Shown piece after piece: positions 8,414-17,032 of a DNA stretch of 64,000 nt; the first letter of the stretch is position 1; each line of letters begins with the position of its first letter. The stretch lies in contig NZ_CP090096.1 in assembly GCF_021391675.1 (NCBI RefSeq), positions 310,001 through 374,000 of the forward strand, written 5' to 3'. Both the position numbers and the translations under genes were made by a program. This DNA is from Neorhizobium galegae (GTDB taxonomy: Bacteria; Pseudomonadota; Alphaproteobacteria; Rhizobiales; Rhizobiaceae). Under the pieces are notes generated by a model that saw only the letters and a list, made by a program, of their open reading frames with translations, made no database searches and was not told where the DNA came from.

Positions 8414-8932
8414 TTATCGCGCCAGAACTCCGAGTGGCGAGATGGTCTTCAGGTCCGGGTCCACGAAGCCGGTCGCCTTTGCCACCTGGGCGTGGCTCAT
8501 GCTGTAGCCGTAGTCGAGGACGCGGACCCCGTCCATGATGAAGAGTTGGGCCTTGTCCAAACCGGGCCGCAGACTTCCTGTCACGGTGACGACTTCATAA
8601 ACTCGCGAGAGATGGAACGGCTCGGCAGCGACCACATGCACCAGTTGGTTCGGCGGCGGCGCAGCGCTGTGGCTGCAGGCTCCCGCCCAGGGGACAAGCA
8701 TGAACTCGTAGACGATCCCGCCGTCCTGGTCGACCGGCAGGATGAACCCGGTCAGCTCCACCGTCCGGGCTTCGTCACGCCATGCAAGCGTTTCCCCTTG
8801 AGGCCGGCTGGACGCCATGCCCGGCAGGGCGGCATCCGACCTCGATTGATCCGCAGGCCGCAGGGCGCTCCAAAGAACCGGCTCAGCACCTGCAAGGACG
8901 CCGGATGCCGGACAAATCGTCCCGATCATCAT
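8414..8932 (-). CDS. DUF3299 domain protein, signal peptide apparently frameshifted
   Basis: The 172-residue open frame has a DUF3299-like core: VELTGFILPVDQDG, then FMLVPWAGACSHSAAPPPNQ with its Cys/His cluster, then VYEVVTVTGSLRP. Members are small exported proteins of unknown function, often near metal-uptake genes. The open frame begins inside what looks like a signal peptide (MMIGTICPASGVLAGA). A better start, ATG at 8967 with GGAG seven bases upstream, lies in another frame. Removing one T from the five-T run (minus strand; 8952-8956) would give MRRAFLLKFTTMMIGTICP, a convincing signal peptide. As written the gene is probably a recent frameshift mutant or carries a sequencing error. Confidence 0.65.
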   Translation of the reverse strand: MMIGTICPASGVLAGAEPVLWSALRPADQSRSDAALPGMASSRPQGETLAWRDEARTVELTGFILPVDQDGGIVYEFMLVPWAGACSHSAAPPPNQLVHVVAAEPFHLSRVYEVVTVTGSLRPGLDKAQLFIMDGVRVLDYGYSMSHAQVAKATGFVDPDLKTISPLGVLAR

Positions 8933-9172
8933 CGTCGTGAATTTCAGGAGAAAAAGCGCGCCTCATCTGCATCTCCGTTCGCAGGGCGTCCCCCGGCGAC
9001 AGGCCCCCGCCACCGCTGTTCCGGATGTTAGCTCTATTTCTCGACTGAGGTCAAAGCCAGGATGAAAGAGGTTGCTTCCCGGCCCTCGCTCAGATTCTGG
9101 CCAAAGTCATTGGAGTGGACAGCTTCGAATTTCCATACCGCTACTTCAGGGGGAGCCGCCAGAGAAGAAGGC

Positions 9173-10075
9173 TCATCCGAGGGAATGCGAAGCCAGGGCA
9201 TAGACCCTCGCATTGCCATTTTGTCCAGCGCCGTAGCTGGCTGCCTCCTCGATCACCATCGTCGTGAGGGTAGCGTAGATGCCGAGCCCGCATTGCTGCA
9301 CGAGTGCTGCAAACGGGCCAGTATCGACCTGCGTGTCAAGGCGCAGGAACCCGTCGACATGGGCCGCAATATGCGGGTGGGTCACCGTGATGGCGTCCTC
9401 GTCGTTGCGGGCGACCACCGGCCCGACAACGTGTCCTCGTCCGAAGCGTCGACGCATCGAAAAGGCGCGCAATCGCTCGCCTTGATAAAGACCGCAGCAG
9501 ATCGAACTCTCGAACAATCGCAGGAGATGCAGGCGACGTTCTGCCCCGAAGGCCGGAGCATCGAAGGCGATGACCGCCTCCAGATCGCCGCGGTCCAGCC
9601 GCCTCAAAACAAGTCCGCCCTCCAGGGGCGGAAGCGGCATCGGCGCGATCACCGTGCCCTGACACTGATAAACCATTTGCTTCGGCTTGAACCCCAGCGA
9701 AGCATAAAGCCGCTGGGCTTCCCGCGTCGAGTTGAGACGAACGCGGTTTCGGCCGCAGTCCGTCATGATCCGTTTCATCAGCCACCTGGCCGTGCCGTTG
9801 GTCTGCAGCCTCGGGGAGGTAATCAGCATCCCGAAGGTGGCGAAGCCGTCTCCATGAGGAAACCACATGCCCGAGGCTCCCACGCGGCCGATCTCGTCAA
9901 GCGCGACATATCCTTTCCCGATGTCGAGCAGATGCTGCCAGTCGGCTGCCCGGTGGGGCCAGCCCACCGAGATCGACAAAGCCTGCAGCTTGGAGATTTC
10001 GACACTCGAGATATCCGCAAAGCGCATCTCGAAATTATCGACGTTCAAGGTTCCTGGTAATTCACTATCCATCAT
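9173..10075 (-). CDS. GNAT family N-acetyltransferase (double-domain type)
   Basis: A 300-residue protein with an N-terminal GNAT fold and a C-terminal half like the Acetyltransf_18 domain. The acetyl-CoA loop near residues 90-100 reads LQTNGTARWLM, fitting the Q-x-x-G-x-A pattern. LYASLGFKPK follows, typical of the GNAT C-terminal strand, then a second region with FGRGHVVGPVVARNDEDA. It is clearly a paralogue of the product at 19318-20154 (shared GWPHR..DWQ, LY..LGF, QGTV, GRG.VVGPVVA). It is divergent from the ArgE-like gene. Target amine unknown, probably a substrate or intermediate of the surrounding catabolic island. Confidence 0.8.
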   Translation of the reverse strand: MMDSELPGTLNVDNFEMRFADISSVEISKLQALSISVGWPHRAADWQHLLDIGKGYVALDEIGRVGASGMWFPHGDGFATFGMLITSPRLQTNGTARWLMKRIMTDCGRNRVRLNSTREAQRLYASLGFKPKQMVYQCQGTVIAPMPLPPLEGGLVLRRLDRGDLEAVIAFDAPAFGAERRLHLLRLFESSICCGLYQGERLRAFSMRRRFGRGHVVGPVVARNDEDAITVTHPHIAAHVDGFLRLDTQVDTGPFAALVQQCGLGIYATLTTMVIEEAASYGAGQNGNARVYALASHSLG

Positions 10076-10327
10076 TATCCAGCCGAGATCGTATATCCTC
10101 CTGGGGCAAACCGCTCGGATATCCCGGCAGTCACGTTAGTCGAGATCCCACGAAACATTTCACTGCTGAAGCGAAACCGAACACAAGATTTGACCGTATC
10201 GCGTCCACTTTCGGCAGCCATTGGTTTCTCCTGCCTCTAACCTTGCCTGCCAGGATTGGTTCGCATGCTCTGCAAAAGCAAGGTGTGGCGGCCACGAGGT
10301 CATGGCTTTTAGAGGCGGGAACAGTCG

Positions 10328-11461
10328 ATGCGCGCTTTGGACATCCTGGAGAAGCTGGTCTGCTTTCCCTCGGTCGTCGGCACGCCCAACGGCAATATCG
10401 TCGAATGGATTGCGGACTATCTCAAATCCTTCGGGATCGCCGCGCATATCCTGCCGGGGCCGGAAGGCGACCGGGCCAATCTTTTTGCCACGATCGGCCC
10501 TGCCGACCACCCGGGCTACATCCTGTCCGGCCATATGGACGTGGTCCCGGCCGCCGAGGCCGGCTGGGACAGCGATCCCTTTTCGCTGAGGAACGAGAAA
10601 GGCCGGCTCTACGGACGCGGAACAAGCGATATGAAGGGGTTTTTGTCGGCCGCTCTGGCAGCCGTGCCCGCGCTTCTCGCAAGTCCGCTTTCCCGCCCGA
10701 TCCACCTTGCATTTTCTTACGACGAGGAAGCCGGCTGCCGGGGCGTGCCGCATCTTCTCGCCCGGTTGCCGGACCTGTGTGCCCCGCCGCTGGGTGCGAT
10801 CATCGGGGAGCCGAGCGGAATGCGGGCCATTCTGGCCCACAAGGGAAAGGCGGCGGCCAGGGTGACGCTCAGGGGCCGTTCGGGCCACTCGTCCCGGCCG
10901 GATCTCGGCCTCAACGCGATCCACGCCATGACGGACGTGCAGCAGGCGGCGGTTGCCGCGGCCGTCGTTCTTTCCCGCGGACCGTTCGAGGTCGAATTCG
11001 AGCCACCCTATTCCTCGCTGTCGATCGGCACGATCAGCGGCGGTCAGGCGATCAACATCATTCCCGAAATCTGCAGCCTTGAACTGGAAGCCCGCGCCAT
11101 CTCCTCGGTAGATCCCGAAGCGCTGCTCACTCCGGTACAGGCGGTCGCCGAAGCCTTGGCGATGAAGGGCTTCGATGTCGACTGGCAGGTTCTCAGCGCC
11201 TATCCGGCGCTGCTGCTGGCGCCAACCTCTCCCCTCGCCGGTCTTTTGCAAGATCTGACGGGGATCGAGCCGTTGGCGGCTGTCAGCTACGGGACGGAGG
11301 CAGGTCTCTACCAGCGCGCCGGCGTCGATGCGATCATCTGCGGGCCTGGCGACATTGCCCGCGCCCATAAACCCAATGAATTCATTCTGGCGAGCGAACT
11401 CGACGACTGCCAGGCCATGATTGAAGCGCTTGGTCGGCATTGCCGTGCAGAACTCCAATGA
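10328..11461 (+). CDS. ArgE-like M20 family deacetylase/amidohydrolase
   Basis: A 377-residue zinc-dependent M20 peptidase-family enzyme of the acetylornithine deacetylase branch, hydrolysing an N-acyl amino acid. Metal-site motifs are present: SGHMDVVP (His, Asp) near residue 67, [10 protein letters not shown] (Asp) near 97, YDEEAGCRG (Glu pair) near 130 and IGEPSG near 158. [12 protein letters not shown] is in the dimerisation domain and AHKPNEF, near 345, supplies the last His. Being in a catabolic island rather than an arg cluster, it may act on an N-acylated catabolic substrate rather than in arginine synthesis. Confidence 0.85.
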   Translation: MRALDILEKLVCFPSVVGTPNGNIVEWIADYLKSFGIAAHILPGPEGDRANLFATIGPADHPGYILSGHMDVVPAAEAGWDSDPFSLRNEKGRLYGRGTSDMKGFLSAALAAVPALLASPLSRPIHLAFSYDEEAGCRGVPHLLARLPDLCAPPLGAIIGEPSGMRAILAHKGKAAARVTLRGRSGHSSRPDLGLNAIHAMTDVQQAAVAAAVVLSRGPFEVEFEPPYSSLSIGTISGGQAINIIPEICSLELEARAISSVDPEALLTPVQAVAEALAMKGFDVDWQVLSAYPALLLAPTSPLAGLLQDLTGIEPLAAVSYGTEAGLYQRAGVDAIICGPGDIARAHKPNEFILASELDDCQAMIEALGRHCRAELQ

Positions 11462-11480
11462 GCAGGAACGTATCCGGACC

Positions 11481-12404
11481 ATGACATTCCTCTTCAATTC
11501 CGATGCGGCCCGCGGCCGGATTTTCCAGGATGCCTTTGCTCGGGAAATCCCGGACCTGCCATTCTCCATGGATCCGGCGGCGGTGGACCCCGAACAGGTG
11601 CGCTATCTCATGACCTGGACGGTGCCGGAAAATCTGGCGCGTTACCGCAATCTCGAAGTGCTGTTTTCGACCGGCGCTGGTATCGACCAGTTCCGCGCCG
11701 CCAGCGTGCCAGACGACGTGAAGATCGTGCGCATGGTCGAAGAAGGCATCGTGCGGATGATGCAGGAATATGTGGTCCTCGGCGTCCTGTCGCTCCACCG
11801 CAACCTGCCGGCCTATCTGGCACAGCAGCAGGCGGAGGTCTGGAAGGTCCTGCCGCAGGCTCAGGCCGGAGAGCGCCGTATCGGCGTCCTGGGGCTTGGC
11901 AATCTCGGCCAGGCCGTGCTTGAGCGGCTGAAACCCTTCGGCTTTCCCTTGTCCGGCTGGAGTAGGTCCGCGCGCGAGATTGAAGGTGTCAGGTGTTTCT
12001 CCGGCGAGGATGGACTGAAGACCATGGTTGCCGAGACCGATGTGCTGATCTGCCTCCTGCCGCTGACCGACGAGACCCGCGGTTTTCTCGACGCAGAACT
12101 TTTCGCCAGGTTGCCGGCGGGCGCTGGACTGGTTCATGTCGGACGTGGCCCCCAACTCGACCAGGACGCGCTTCTCGCTGCACTCGACAACGGGCACCTA
12201 TCCGGTGCCGTGATCGACGTCACCGATCCGGAACCCCTGCCGCCCGGCCATCCCATCTGGCGTCACCCGCGCATCCTGCTGACCCCGCATATTGCCAGCA
12301 TCACCCAGCCACATACCGCCGCGCGCGCCGTCATCGACAATATCAAGCGGCTTCGCGCCGGGCTCGACCCGATCGGCTTGGTCGATCGGCAGCGCGGCTA
12401 CTGA
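11481..12404 (+). CDS. D-2-hydroxyacid dehydrogenase (glyoxylate/hydroxypyruvate reductase A type)
   Basis: A 307-residue NAD(P)H-dependent reductase of the GhrA type. The Rossmann motif [17 protein letters not shown] is near residue 135, the catalytic Arg is in [17 protein letters not shown] near 217, the Glu in [10 protein letters not shown] near 250 and the His in [10 protein letters not shown] near 268. Start chosen at MTFLFNSD, which matches the family N-terminus; an upstream in-frame ATG at 11421 would overlap argE by 41 bases. It likely reduces a 2-oxoacid such as glyoxylate or hydroxypyruvate released by the pathway. Confidence 0.85.
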   Translation: MTFLFNSDAARGRIFQDAFAREIPDLPFSMDPAAVDPEQVRYLMTWTVPENLARYRNLEVLFSTGAGIDQFRAASVPDDVKIVRMVEEGIVRMMQEYVVLGVLSLHRNLPAYLAQQQAEVWKVLPQAQAGERRIGVLGLGNLGQAVLERLKPFGFPLSGWSRSAREIEGVRCFSGEDGLKTMVAETDVLICLLPLTDETRGFLDAELFARLPAGAGLVHVGRGPQLDQDALLAALDNGHLSGAVIDVTDPEPLPPGHPIWRHPRILLTPHIASITQPHTAARAVIDNIKRLRAGLDPIGLVDRQRGY

Positions 12405-12428
12405 ATCTTCAACCTCGAAAGGAACACC

Positions 12429-12785
12429 ATGTCGCTTCTCAAGACCATCGAACCTCACCCGTCCTTTGCACCGCGCGAAAACGTTCCCGCACCGGACCGG
12501 CTGATCTCCGGCGATCCGCAGTTCAAGACCTGGGCGCAGGACGAGGCCCATGGCGAACTGGTGCATACCGGCGTCTGGGAAGCGACGCCTGGCGTCACCC
12601 ATTCGATCAAGGGCCAGACCTTCGAATTCTGCCACATCCTGTCGGGCGTCGTCGAACTCACCCCTGAAGGCGGCCAGCCCGTTGTCTACAAGACGGGCGA
12701 CAGTTTCGTCATGAAGCCGGGTTTCGTCGGCACCTGGAAGACCATCGAGACCGTCCGCAAGATCTACGTCACCGTCACCCCTTGA
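12429..12785 (+). CDS. Cupin domain protein (Cupin_3/DUF861 type)
   Basis: A 118-residue single-cupin protein. The barrel shows VWEATPGVTHSI, FCHILSGVVELTPEGG and YKTGDSFVMKPGFVGTW, the usual two-part cupin pattern for the DUF861/EutQ-like group. AAGGAA lies just before the ATG. Such proteins often sit in amine catabolic operons, but their reaction is mostly unknown. It is 24 bases after the hydroxyacid dehydrogenase, so the two are probably cotranscribed. Confidence 0.8.
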   Translation: MSLLKTIEPHPSFAPRENVPAPDRLISGDPQFKTWAQDEAHGELVHTGVWEATPGVTHSIKGQTFEFCHILSGVVELTPEGGQPVVYKTGDSFVMKPGFVGTWKTIETVRKIYVTVTP

Positions 12786-12944
12786 TAGGTGCGGCCGCGG
12801 CGCGGCAACCGCTTCCGGGCCGCTCCGCAGAATACGCCGTGATACACCGCCAAAACGGATTTTTCCGCTGCGGCCCTTCGCTATACCGGATCAAGCCGTT
12901 CCACCGATCCGGTAATATGCCGTCCAGTGACCGGAGATAAGCCG

Positions 12945-14408
12945 ATGAGCCTGAGTTTCGATCCCGACAGCCTGGCCCTGCCGATGGGACATTTCATCGG
13001 CGATCGCCTCGTGGCGGCTGAAGGCGTCATTGCAATGCACCGGCCATCCGACGGCAAGGCTTATGCCGATTGCCCCGTCGCCGATGCGGATCTCGTCGAC
13101 CAGGCGGTGCAGACGGCGAAGGCGGCGCTGAAGCAAAGCAATTGGGGCGGCATCCGCCCGCGCGAGCGTGTGAAGGTGCTGCATCGCTGGGCCGATCTCA
13201 TCGAACAGGACGCCGTGGCGCTTGCAAGGCTGGAAGCCGTCTCTTCCACCCGTCCTGTCGGCCATCTGGTCGAGGGGGACATCGCCGTATCTGCCGAGCA
13301 GATTCGCTTCTTCGCCGAATTTGCCGACAAGGAAGGCAGCGACCTGGTGCCGACCCACGACGGCAATCTCGGCATGATCATGACGGAACCCTATGGCGTC
13401 ATCGGCGCCATCACGCCCTGGAACTTCCCGATCAACATGGCTGCATGGAAACTCGGTCCGGCGCTTGCCGCCGGCAATGCCGTCGTGCTGAAGCCGTCCG
13501 AGATGACGCCGTTTTCGACCATCCGGCTGGCGGAGCTTGCCGTGCTGGCCGGCATCCCGCCCGGATTGATCAACATCGTGCTCGGCGACGGCATGACCAC
13601 CGGCAACGCCATCACCGGCCATCCCGATATCGCCAAGGTAAGCTTTACAGGCTCCACCCGCGCCGGCTCGGCGATCATGGAAAACATCGCCCGCACCGGC
13701 ATCAAGCCGATGACGCTGGAACTTGGCGGCAAGAGCCCGCAGCTGGTTTTCGCGGACGCCGATATCGACCGGGCCGCGGCCGCGGTGACCGCCAGCATCA
13801 CCAGCAATGCCGGCCAGGCATGTGTCGCCGGATCGCGCCTGATCGTCGAAAAAAGCGTCGCCACACCGCTGATCGAGGCGATCTTGAAGAAAATGCAGGG
13901 GATCGTGCCCGGCCCGACCTGGGATGCGGCGAGCCAGTATTCGCCGATCATCTCCGACAGGCAACGCCGGCGCATCGACGACATCATCGCGGCCTCCGTC
14001 GCAGCCGGGGCGGAATGCCTGACGGGCGGGCGCCCCATGGACGCTCCCGGATATTTCTACTCTCCGACCCTGGTCACCGGCGTCGACCAGGCGTCGCCGG
14101 CGGTGATCGAGGAAATCTTCGGCCCTGTTCTGACGCTGCAGACGTTCGAGGATGAGGAAGAAGCCATGACGCTTGCCGATCATCCGAGCTACGGGCTTGC
14201 CGCCGGCCTGTTTACCAGCGACCTTTCGCGGGCGATCCGCCTTACCCGCCGGTTGCAGGCCGGCACCATCTGGGTCAACCGCTACGGCCGCTCGCGCGAC
14301 CATATCCTGCCGACCGGCGGCTACAAGCAGTCCGGCATCGGCAAGGATCTCGGCCGGGAAGCTTTCCACGCCAACCGCAAGAGCAAGAGCGTCTTGATCA
14401 GTCTTTGA
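12945..14408 (+). CDS. NAD-dependent aldehyde dehydrogenase
   Basis: A 487-residue ALDH-superfamily enzyme oxidising an aldehyde to the acid. Motifs: GAITPWNFPINMAAWK (oxyanion Asn) near residue 150, FTGSTRAGS, LELGGKSPQ (general base Glu) near 250, and NAGQACVAGSR with the catalytic Cys near 287. EIFGPVLTLQTF and a complete C-terminus follow. ATG at 12945 chosen because GGAGA is eight bases upstream; an earlier in-frame ATG at 12927 is possible. Closest in style to gamma-glutamyl-aminobutyraldehyde or betaine-aldehyde dehydrogenases. It begins an operon with the next two genes. Confidence 0.87.
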   Translation: MSLSFDPDSLALPMGHFIGDRLVAAEGVIAMHRPSDGKAYADCPVADADLVDQAVQTAKAALKQSNWGGIRPRERVKVLHRWADLIEQDAVALARLEAVSSTRPVGHLVEGDIAVSAEQIRFFAEFADKEGSDLVPTHDGNLGMIMTEPYGVIGAITPWNFPINMAAWKLGPALAAGNAVVLKPSEMTPFSTIRLAELAVLAGIPPGLINIVLGDGMTTGNAITGHPDIAKVSFTGSTRAGSAIMENIARTGIKPMTLELGGKSPQLVFADADIDRAAAAVTASITSNAGQACVAGSRLIVEKSVATPLIEAILKKMQGIVPGPTWDAASQYSPIISDRQRRRIDDIIAASVAAGAECLTGGRPMDAPGYFYSPTLVTGVDQASPAVIEEIFGPVLTLQTFEDEEEAMTLADHPSYGLAAGLFTSDLSRAIRLTRRLQAGTIWVNRYGRSRDHILPTGGYKQSGIGKDLGREAFHANRKSKSVLISL

Positions 14409-14419
14409 GGACGAAGAAC

Positions 14420-15460
14420 ATGAAATCATACAGGATTGCCTTGATCCCCGGCGACGGCATCGGCCGCGACATGACAGCGGCCGCATGGTCGGTGCTGCGG
14501 AAGGCCGCCAAAGCGCACGGCTTCGTGTTTGAAGCCACGGAATTTCCGTGGTCCTGCGCCTTCTACAAGGAGACCGGCGCAATGATGCCGGCGGACGGGA
14601 TCGAAACGTTGCGCAGCTTCGACGCGATCCTGCTTGGTGCCGTCGGCTGGCCGGCAGAAGTGCCGGATTCCGTGTCGCTGCACGGCCTGCTGCTGCCGAT
14701 CCGCAAGAGCTTCGTTCAATATGCCAACATCCGCCCTCACCGCCTGCTGGCCGGTGTCGAAGGACCGCTGAAGGCAACCGCCTTCGACATTCTCTGCATC
14801 CGCGAGAACACCGAGGGCGAATATTCGGGCGCAGGCGGCCGTATCCATCAGGGCACGGCCGATGAAGTTGCCGTCGAGACGTCGATCTTTACCCGCAAGG
14901 GCGTCGAGCGCATCCTGCGTTTTGCCTTCGAACAGGCCCGGTCGCGGCGCGGCAAGCTGGCCTCGGTGACCAAGTCGAACGCCCAGAAATATTCGATGGT
15001 CTTCTGGGACGACGTCACCCGGCAGCTTTCGGCGCAATATCCTGACGTGGATGTCACCAGCTATCACATCGACGCCATGGCGGCGCGCATGGTGATGGCC
15101 CCTGAAACGCTCGACGTCGTGGTCGCTTCCAACCTGTTCGGCGATATCCTGACCGATCTCGGTGCGGCCATCCAGGGCGGCCTCGGTTTTGCCGCCTCGG
15201 CCAATATCAACCCGGAGCGCAATGCGCCTTCGATGTTCGAACCGGTGCATGGCTCGGCGCCCGACATCGCCCATCTTGGGATCGCCAACCCGATCGCCAC
15301 GGTCTGGTCCGGCGCAATGATGCTCGATCATCTGGGCGAAAAGGATGCTTCGACCGCCGTCTTGACGGCGATCGAAGCGGTCACGGCCAGCGGCATCGGC
15401 ACGGTTCCCGGCAAGGACCGGACAGACGCCATCACCGCGGCGCTGCTCGCCGCACTTTGA
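14420..15460 (+). CDS. Isocitrate/isopropylmalate dehydrogenase family protein (tartrate dehydrogenase-like)
   Basis: A 346-residue beta-decarboxylating NAD-dependent dehydrogenase acting on a 2-hydroxyacid. Motifs: IALIPGDGIGRDMTAAAW at the N-terminus, DILCIRENTEGEYSGAGGR (family substrate loop), KSNAQKYSMVFW with the catalytic Lys, and NLFGDILTDLGAA with metal-binding Asp residues. FEPVHGSAPDIA is the nucleotide-binding end. ATG at 14420 is preceded by GAGGACG. Length is typical of the tartrate/malate branch (about 350). It is 11 bases after the ALDH stop and its end lies 23 bases before the next start, so one transcript is expected. Confidence 0.85.
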   Translation: MKSYRIALIPGDGIGRDMTAAAWSVLRKAAKAHGFVFEATEFPWSCAFYKETGAMMPADGIETLRSFDAILLGAVGWPAEVPDSVSLHGLLLPIRKSFVQYANIRPHRLLAGVEGPLKATAFDILCIRENTEGEYSGAGGRIHQGTADEVAVETSIFTRKGVERILRFAFEQARSRRGKLASVTKSNAQKYSMVFWDDVTRQLSAQYPDVDVTSYHIDAMAARMVMAPETLDVVVASNLFGDILTDLGAAIQGGLGFAASANINPERNAPSMFEPVHGSAPDIAHLGIANPIATVWSGAMMLDHLGEKDASTAVLTAIEAVTASGIGTVPGKDRTDAITAALLAAL

Positions 15461-15483
15461 ACATCGTATCGAGGATTGGACAT

Positions 15484-16941
15484 ATGCGGAATTTGAAGCT
15501 CCCCTCCCTGTTTCGGCAAGAAGGTTTGATCGGCGGCACTTGGGTCGGCGCCCGATCCGGCAAGACCGTCGACGTCTTCGATCCCGCAAACCAGGAAGTG
15601 ATCGGCACCGTTCCCGACATGGGCGGCGATGAGACCCGCGCGGCGATCGAGGCTGCCGAGAAGGCCTATCCGGCTTGGAAGAGGCGTACCCATGCGGAGC
15701 GCGCCGCCTTGCTTGAGACCTGGTACGGCCTGATGATCGAACATCTCGAAGATCTGGCGCTGATGCTGACCACCGAACAGGGCAAACCGCTCGACGAGGC
15801 GCGCGGCGAAATCCGTTACGGCGCCTCCTTCGTCAAGTGGTTTGCGGAGGAGGCGCGCCGCATCGGCGGCCAGACCATTCCATCGCCGACACCCGATCGC
15901 CGCATCATCGTGCTGAAGGAGCCGGTCGGCGTCTGCGGCATCATCACGCCCTGGAATTTTCCGAACGCGATGATCACCCGCAAGATCGCGCCGGCGCTCG
16001 CCGCCGGCTGTACCGTCGTGGTGAAACCTTCGGAATTCACCCCCTATTCGGCACTTGCGCTCGGCGTGCTCGCTGAAATGGCCGGCATCCCGGCAGGCGT
16101 CGTCAACATCGTCACCGGCATGCCGAAGGAAATCGGCAACGAGATCATGGCCAACACGGCCGTGCGGAAGATCTCGTTTACCGGCTCCACGCCGGTCGGT
16201 TCGCTGCTGATGCGTGGCGCGGCGGACAGCATCAAGCGGCTGTCGCTCGAACTCGGCGGCAACGCCCCCTTCATCGTCTTCGACGATGCGGATATCGACC
16301 TTGCCATCGAAGGGGCGATCATATCGAAATTCCGCAATGGCGGCCAGACCTGCGTCTGCGCCAACCGCATTCTCGTGCAGGCGGGCATCTACGATCGCTT
16401 CGCCGAGAGGCTCACCGCCCGGGTGAATGCCATGAAGGTCGGCCCCGGAACCGAGCCGGGCGTTTCGATCGGCCCGATGATCAACGATGCCGCAACCGCC
16501 AAGATCAACCGCCATGTCGAAGATGCGCTCGCCAAAGGCGCGACGATCGTCACGGCCAGGGCCGATCTGCCGACCGGTGGCCAATACACGGCTCCGATCG
16601 TGCTGACCGGAGCCACCACCGACATGCAGCTTGCCAGCGAAGAGACGTTTGGCCCGGTCGCGCCGCTCTTCCGTTTCGAGACCGAGGAGGAAGCGATTGC
16701 CATTGCCAATGGCACGCCCTTCGGGCTGGCCGCCTATTTCTATACAGAAAGCCTGAAGCGGGCTTGGCGTGTCGGCGAGGCGCTGGAATTCGGGATGGTC
16801 GGGCTGAATACCGGCCTGATCTCGACCGAGGTCGCCCCCTTCGGCGGCGTCAAGCAGTCGGGCCTGGGACGCGAGGGTTCGCAGCTCGGGATCGAGGAAT
16901 ATCTGGAAGTGAAGACTTTCCACATCGGCGGGCTCAACTGA
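15484..16941 (+). CDS. Succinate-semialdehyde dehydrogenase-like aldehyde dehydrogenase
   Basis: A 485-residue ALDH of the GabD type. Evidence: GIITPWNFPNAMITRKIAPALAAGCT (read across residues 148-173), KPSEFTPYSALALG, FTGSTPVGSLLM, LELGGNAPFIVFDDAD and GGQTCVCANR with the catalytic Cys near residue 288. The motif set and the FGLAAYFYTESLKRAWRVGEAL end match NAD(P)-dependent succinate/glutarate semialdehyde dehydrogenases. This would feed a C4 or C5 semialdehyde, formed by the nearby aminotransferase and amine oxidase, into central metabolism. A clear terminator follows. Confidence 0.88.
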   Translation: MRNLKLPSLFRQEGLIGGTWVGARSGKTVDVFDPANQEVIGTVPDMGGDETRAAIEAAEKAYPAWKRRTHAERAALLETWYGLMIEHLEDLALMLTTEQGKPLDEARGEIRYGASFVKWFAEEARRIGGQTIPSPTPDRRIIVLKEPVGVCGIITPWNFPNAMITRKIAPALAAGCTVVVKPSEFTPYSALALGVLAEMAGIPAGVVNIVTGMPKEIGNEIMANTAVRKISFTGSTPVGSLLMRGAADSIKRLSLELGGNAPFIVFDDADIDLAIEGAIISKFRNGGQTCVCANRILVQAGIYDRFAERLTARVNAMKVGPGTEPGVSIGPMINDAATAKINRHVEDALAKGATIVTARADLPTGGQYTAPIVLTGATTDMQLASEETFGPVAPLFRFETEEEAIAIANGTPFGLAAYFYTESLKRAWRVGEALEFGMVGLNTGLISTEVAPFGGVKQSGLGREGSQLGIEEYLEVKTFHIGGLN

Positions 16942-16971
16942 GCACGTTTCCGCACCCGGAACGCTTGCCAG

Positions 16972-17008
16972 AAAAGGTGAGGTTGCCATCGCAACCCCAC
17001 CTCTTTTG
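16972..17008. terminator. Bidirectional terminator between convergent genes
   Basis: The stem GGTG-A-GGTTG pairs with CAACC-C-CACC and is flanked by AAAA on the left and TTTT on the right. It can stop transcription from the ALDH operon on one strand and the flavin oxidase operon on the other. Confidence 0.85.
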
Positions 17009-17032
17009 TTCTCGGCGATGGCAAGAGTTCCG

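Noticed and set aside
12891..14777. Long minus-strand open frame of 628 codons
   Set aside because: Exact antisense of a well-supported aldehyde dehydrogenase and the start of the next dehydrogenase; composition is Arg/Gly/His-rich shadow sequence.
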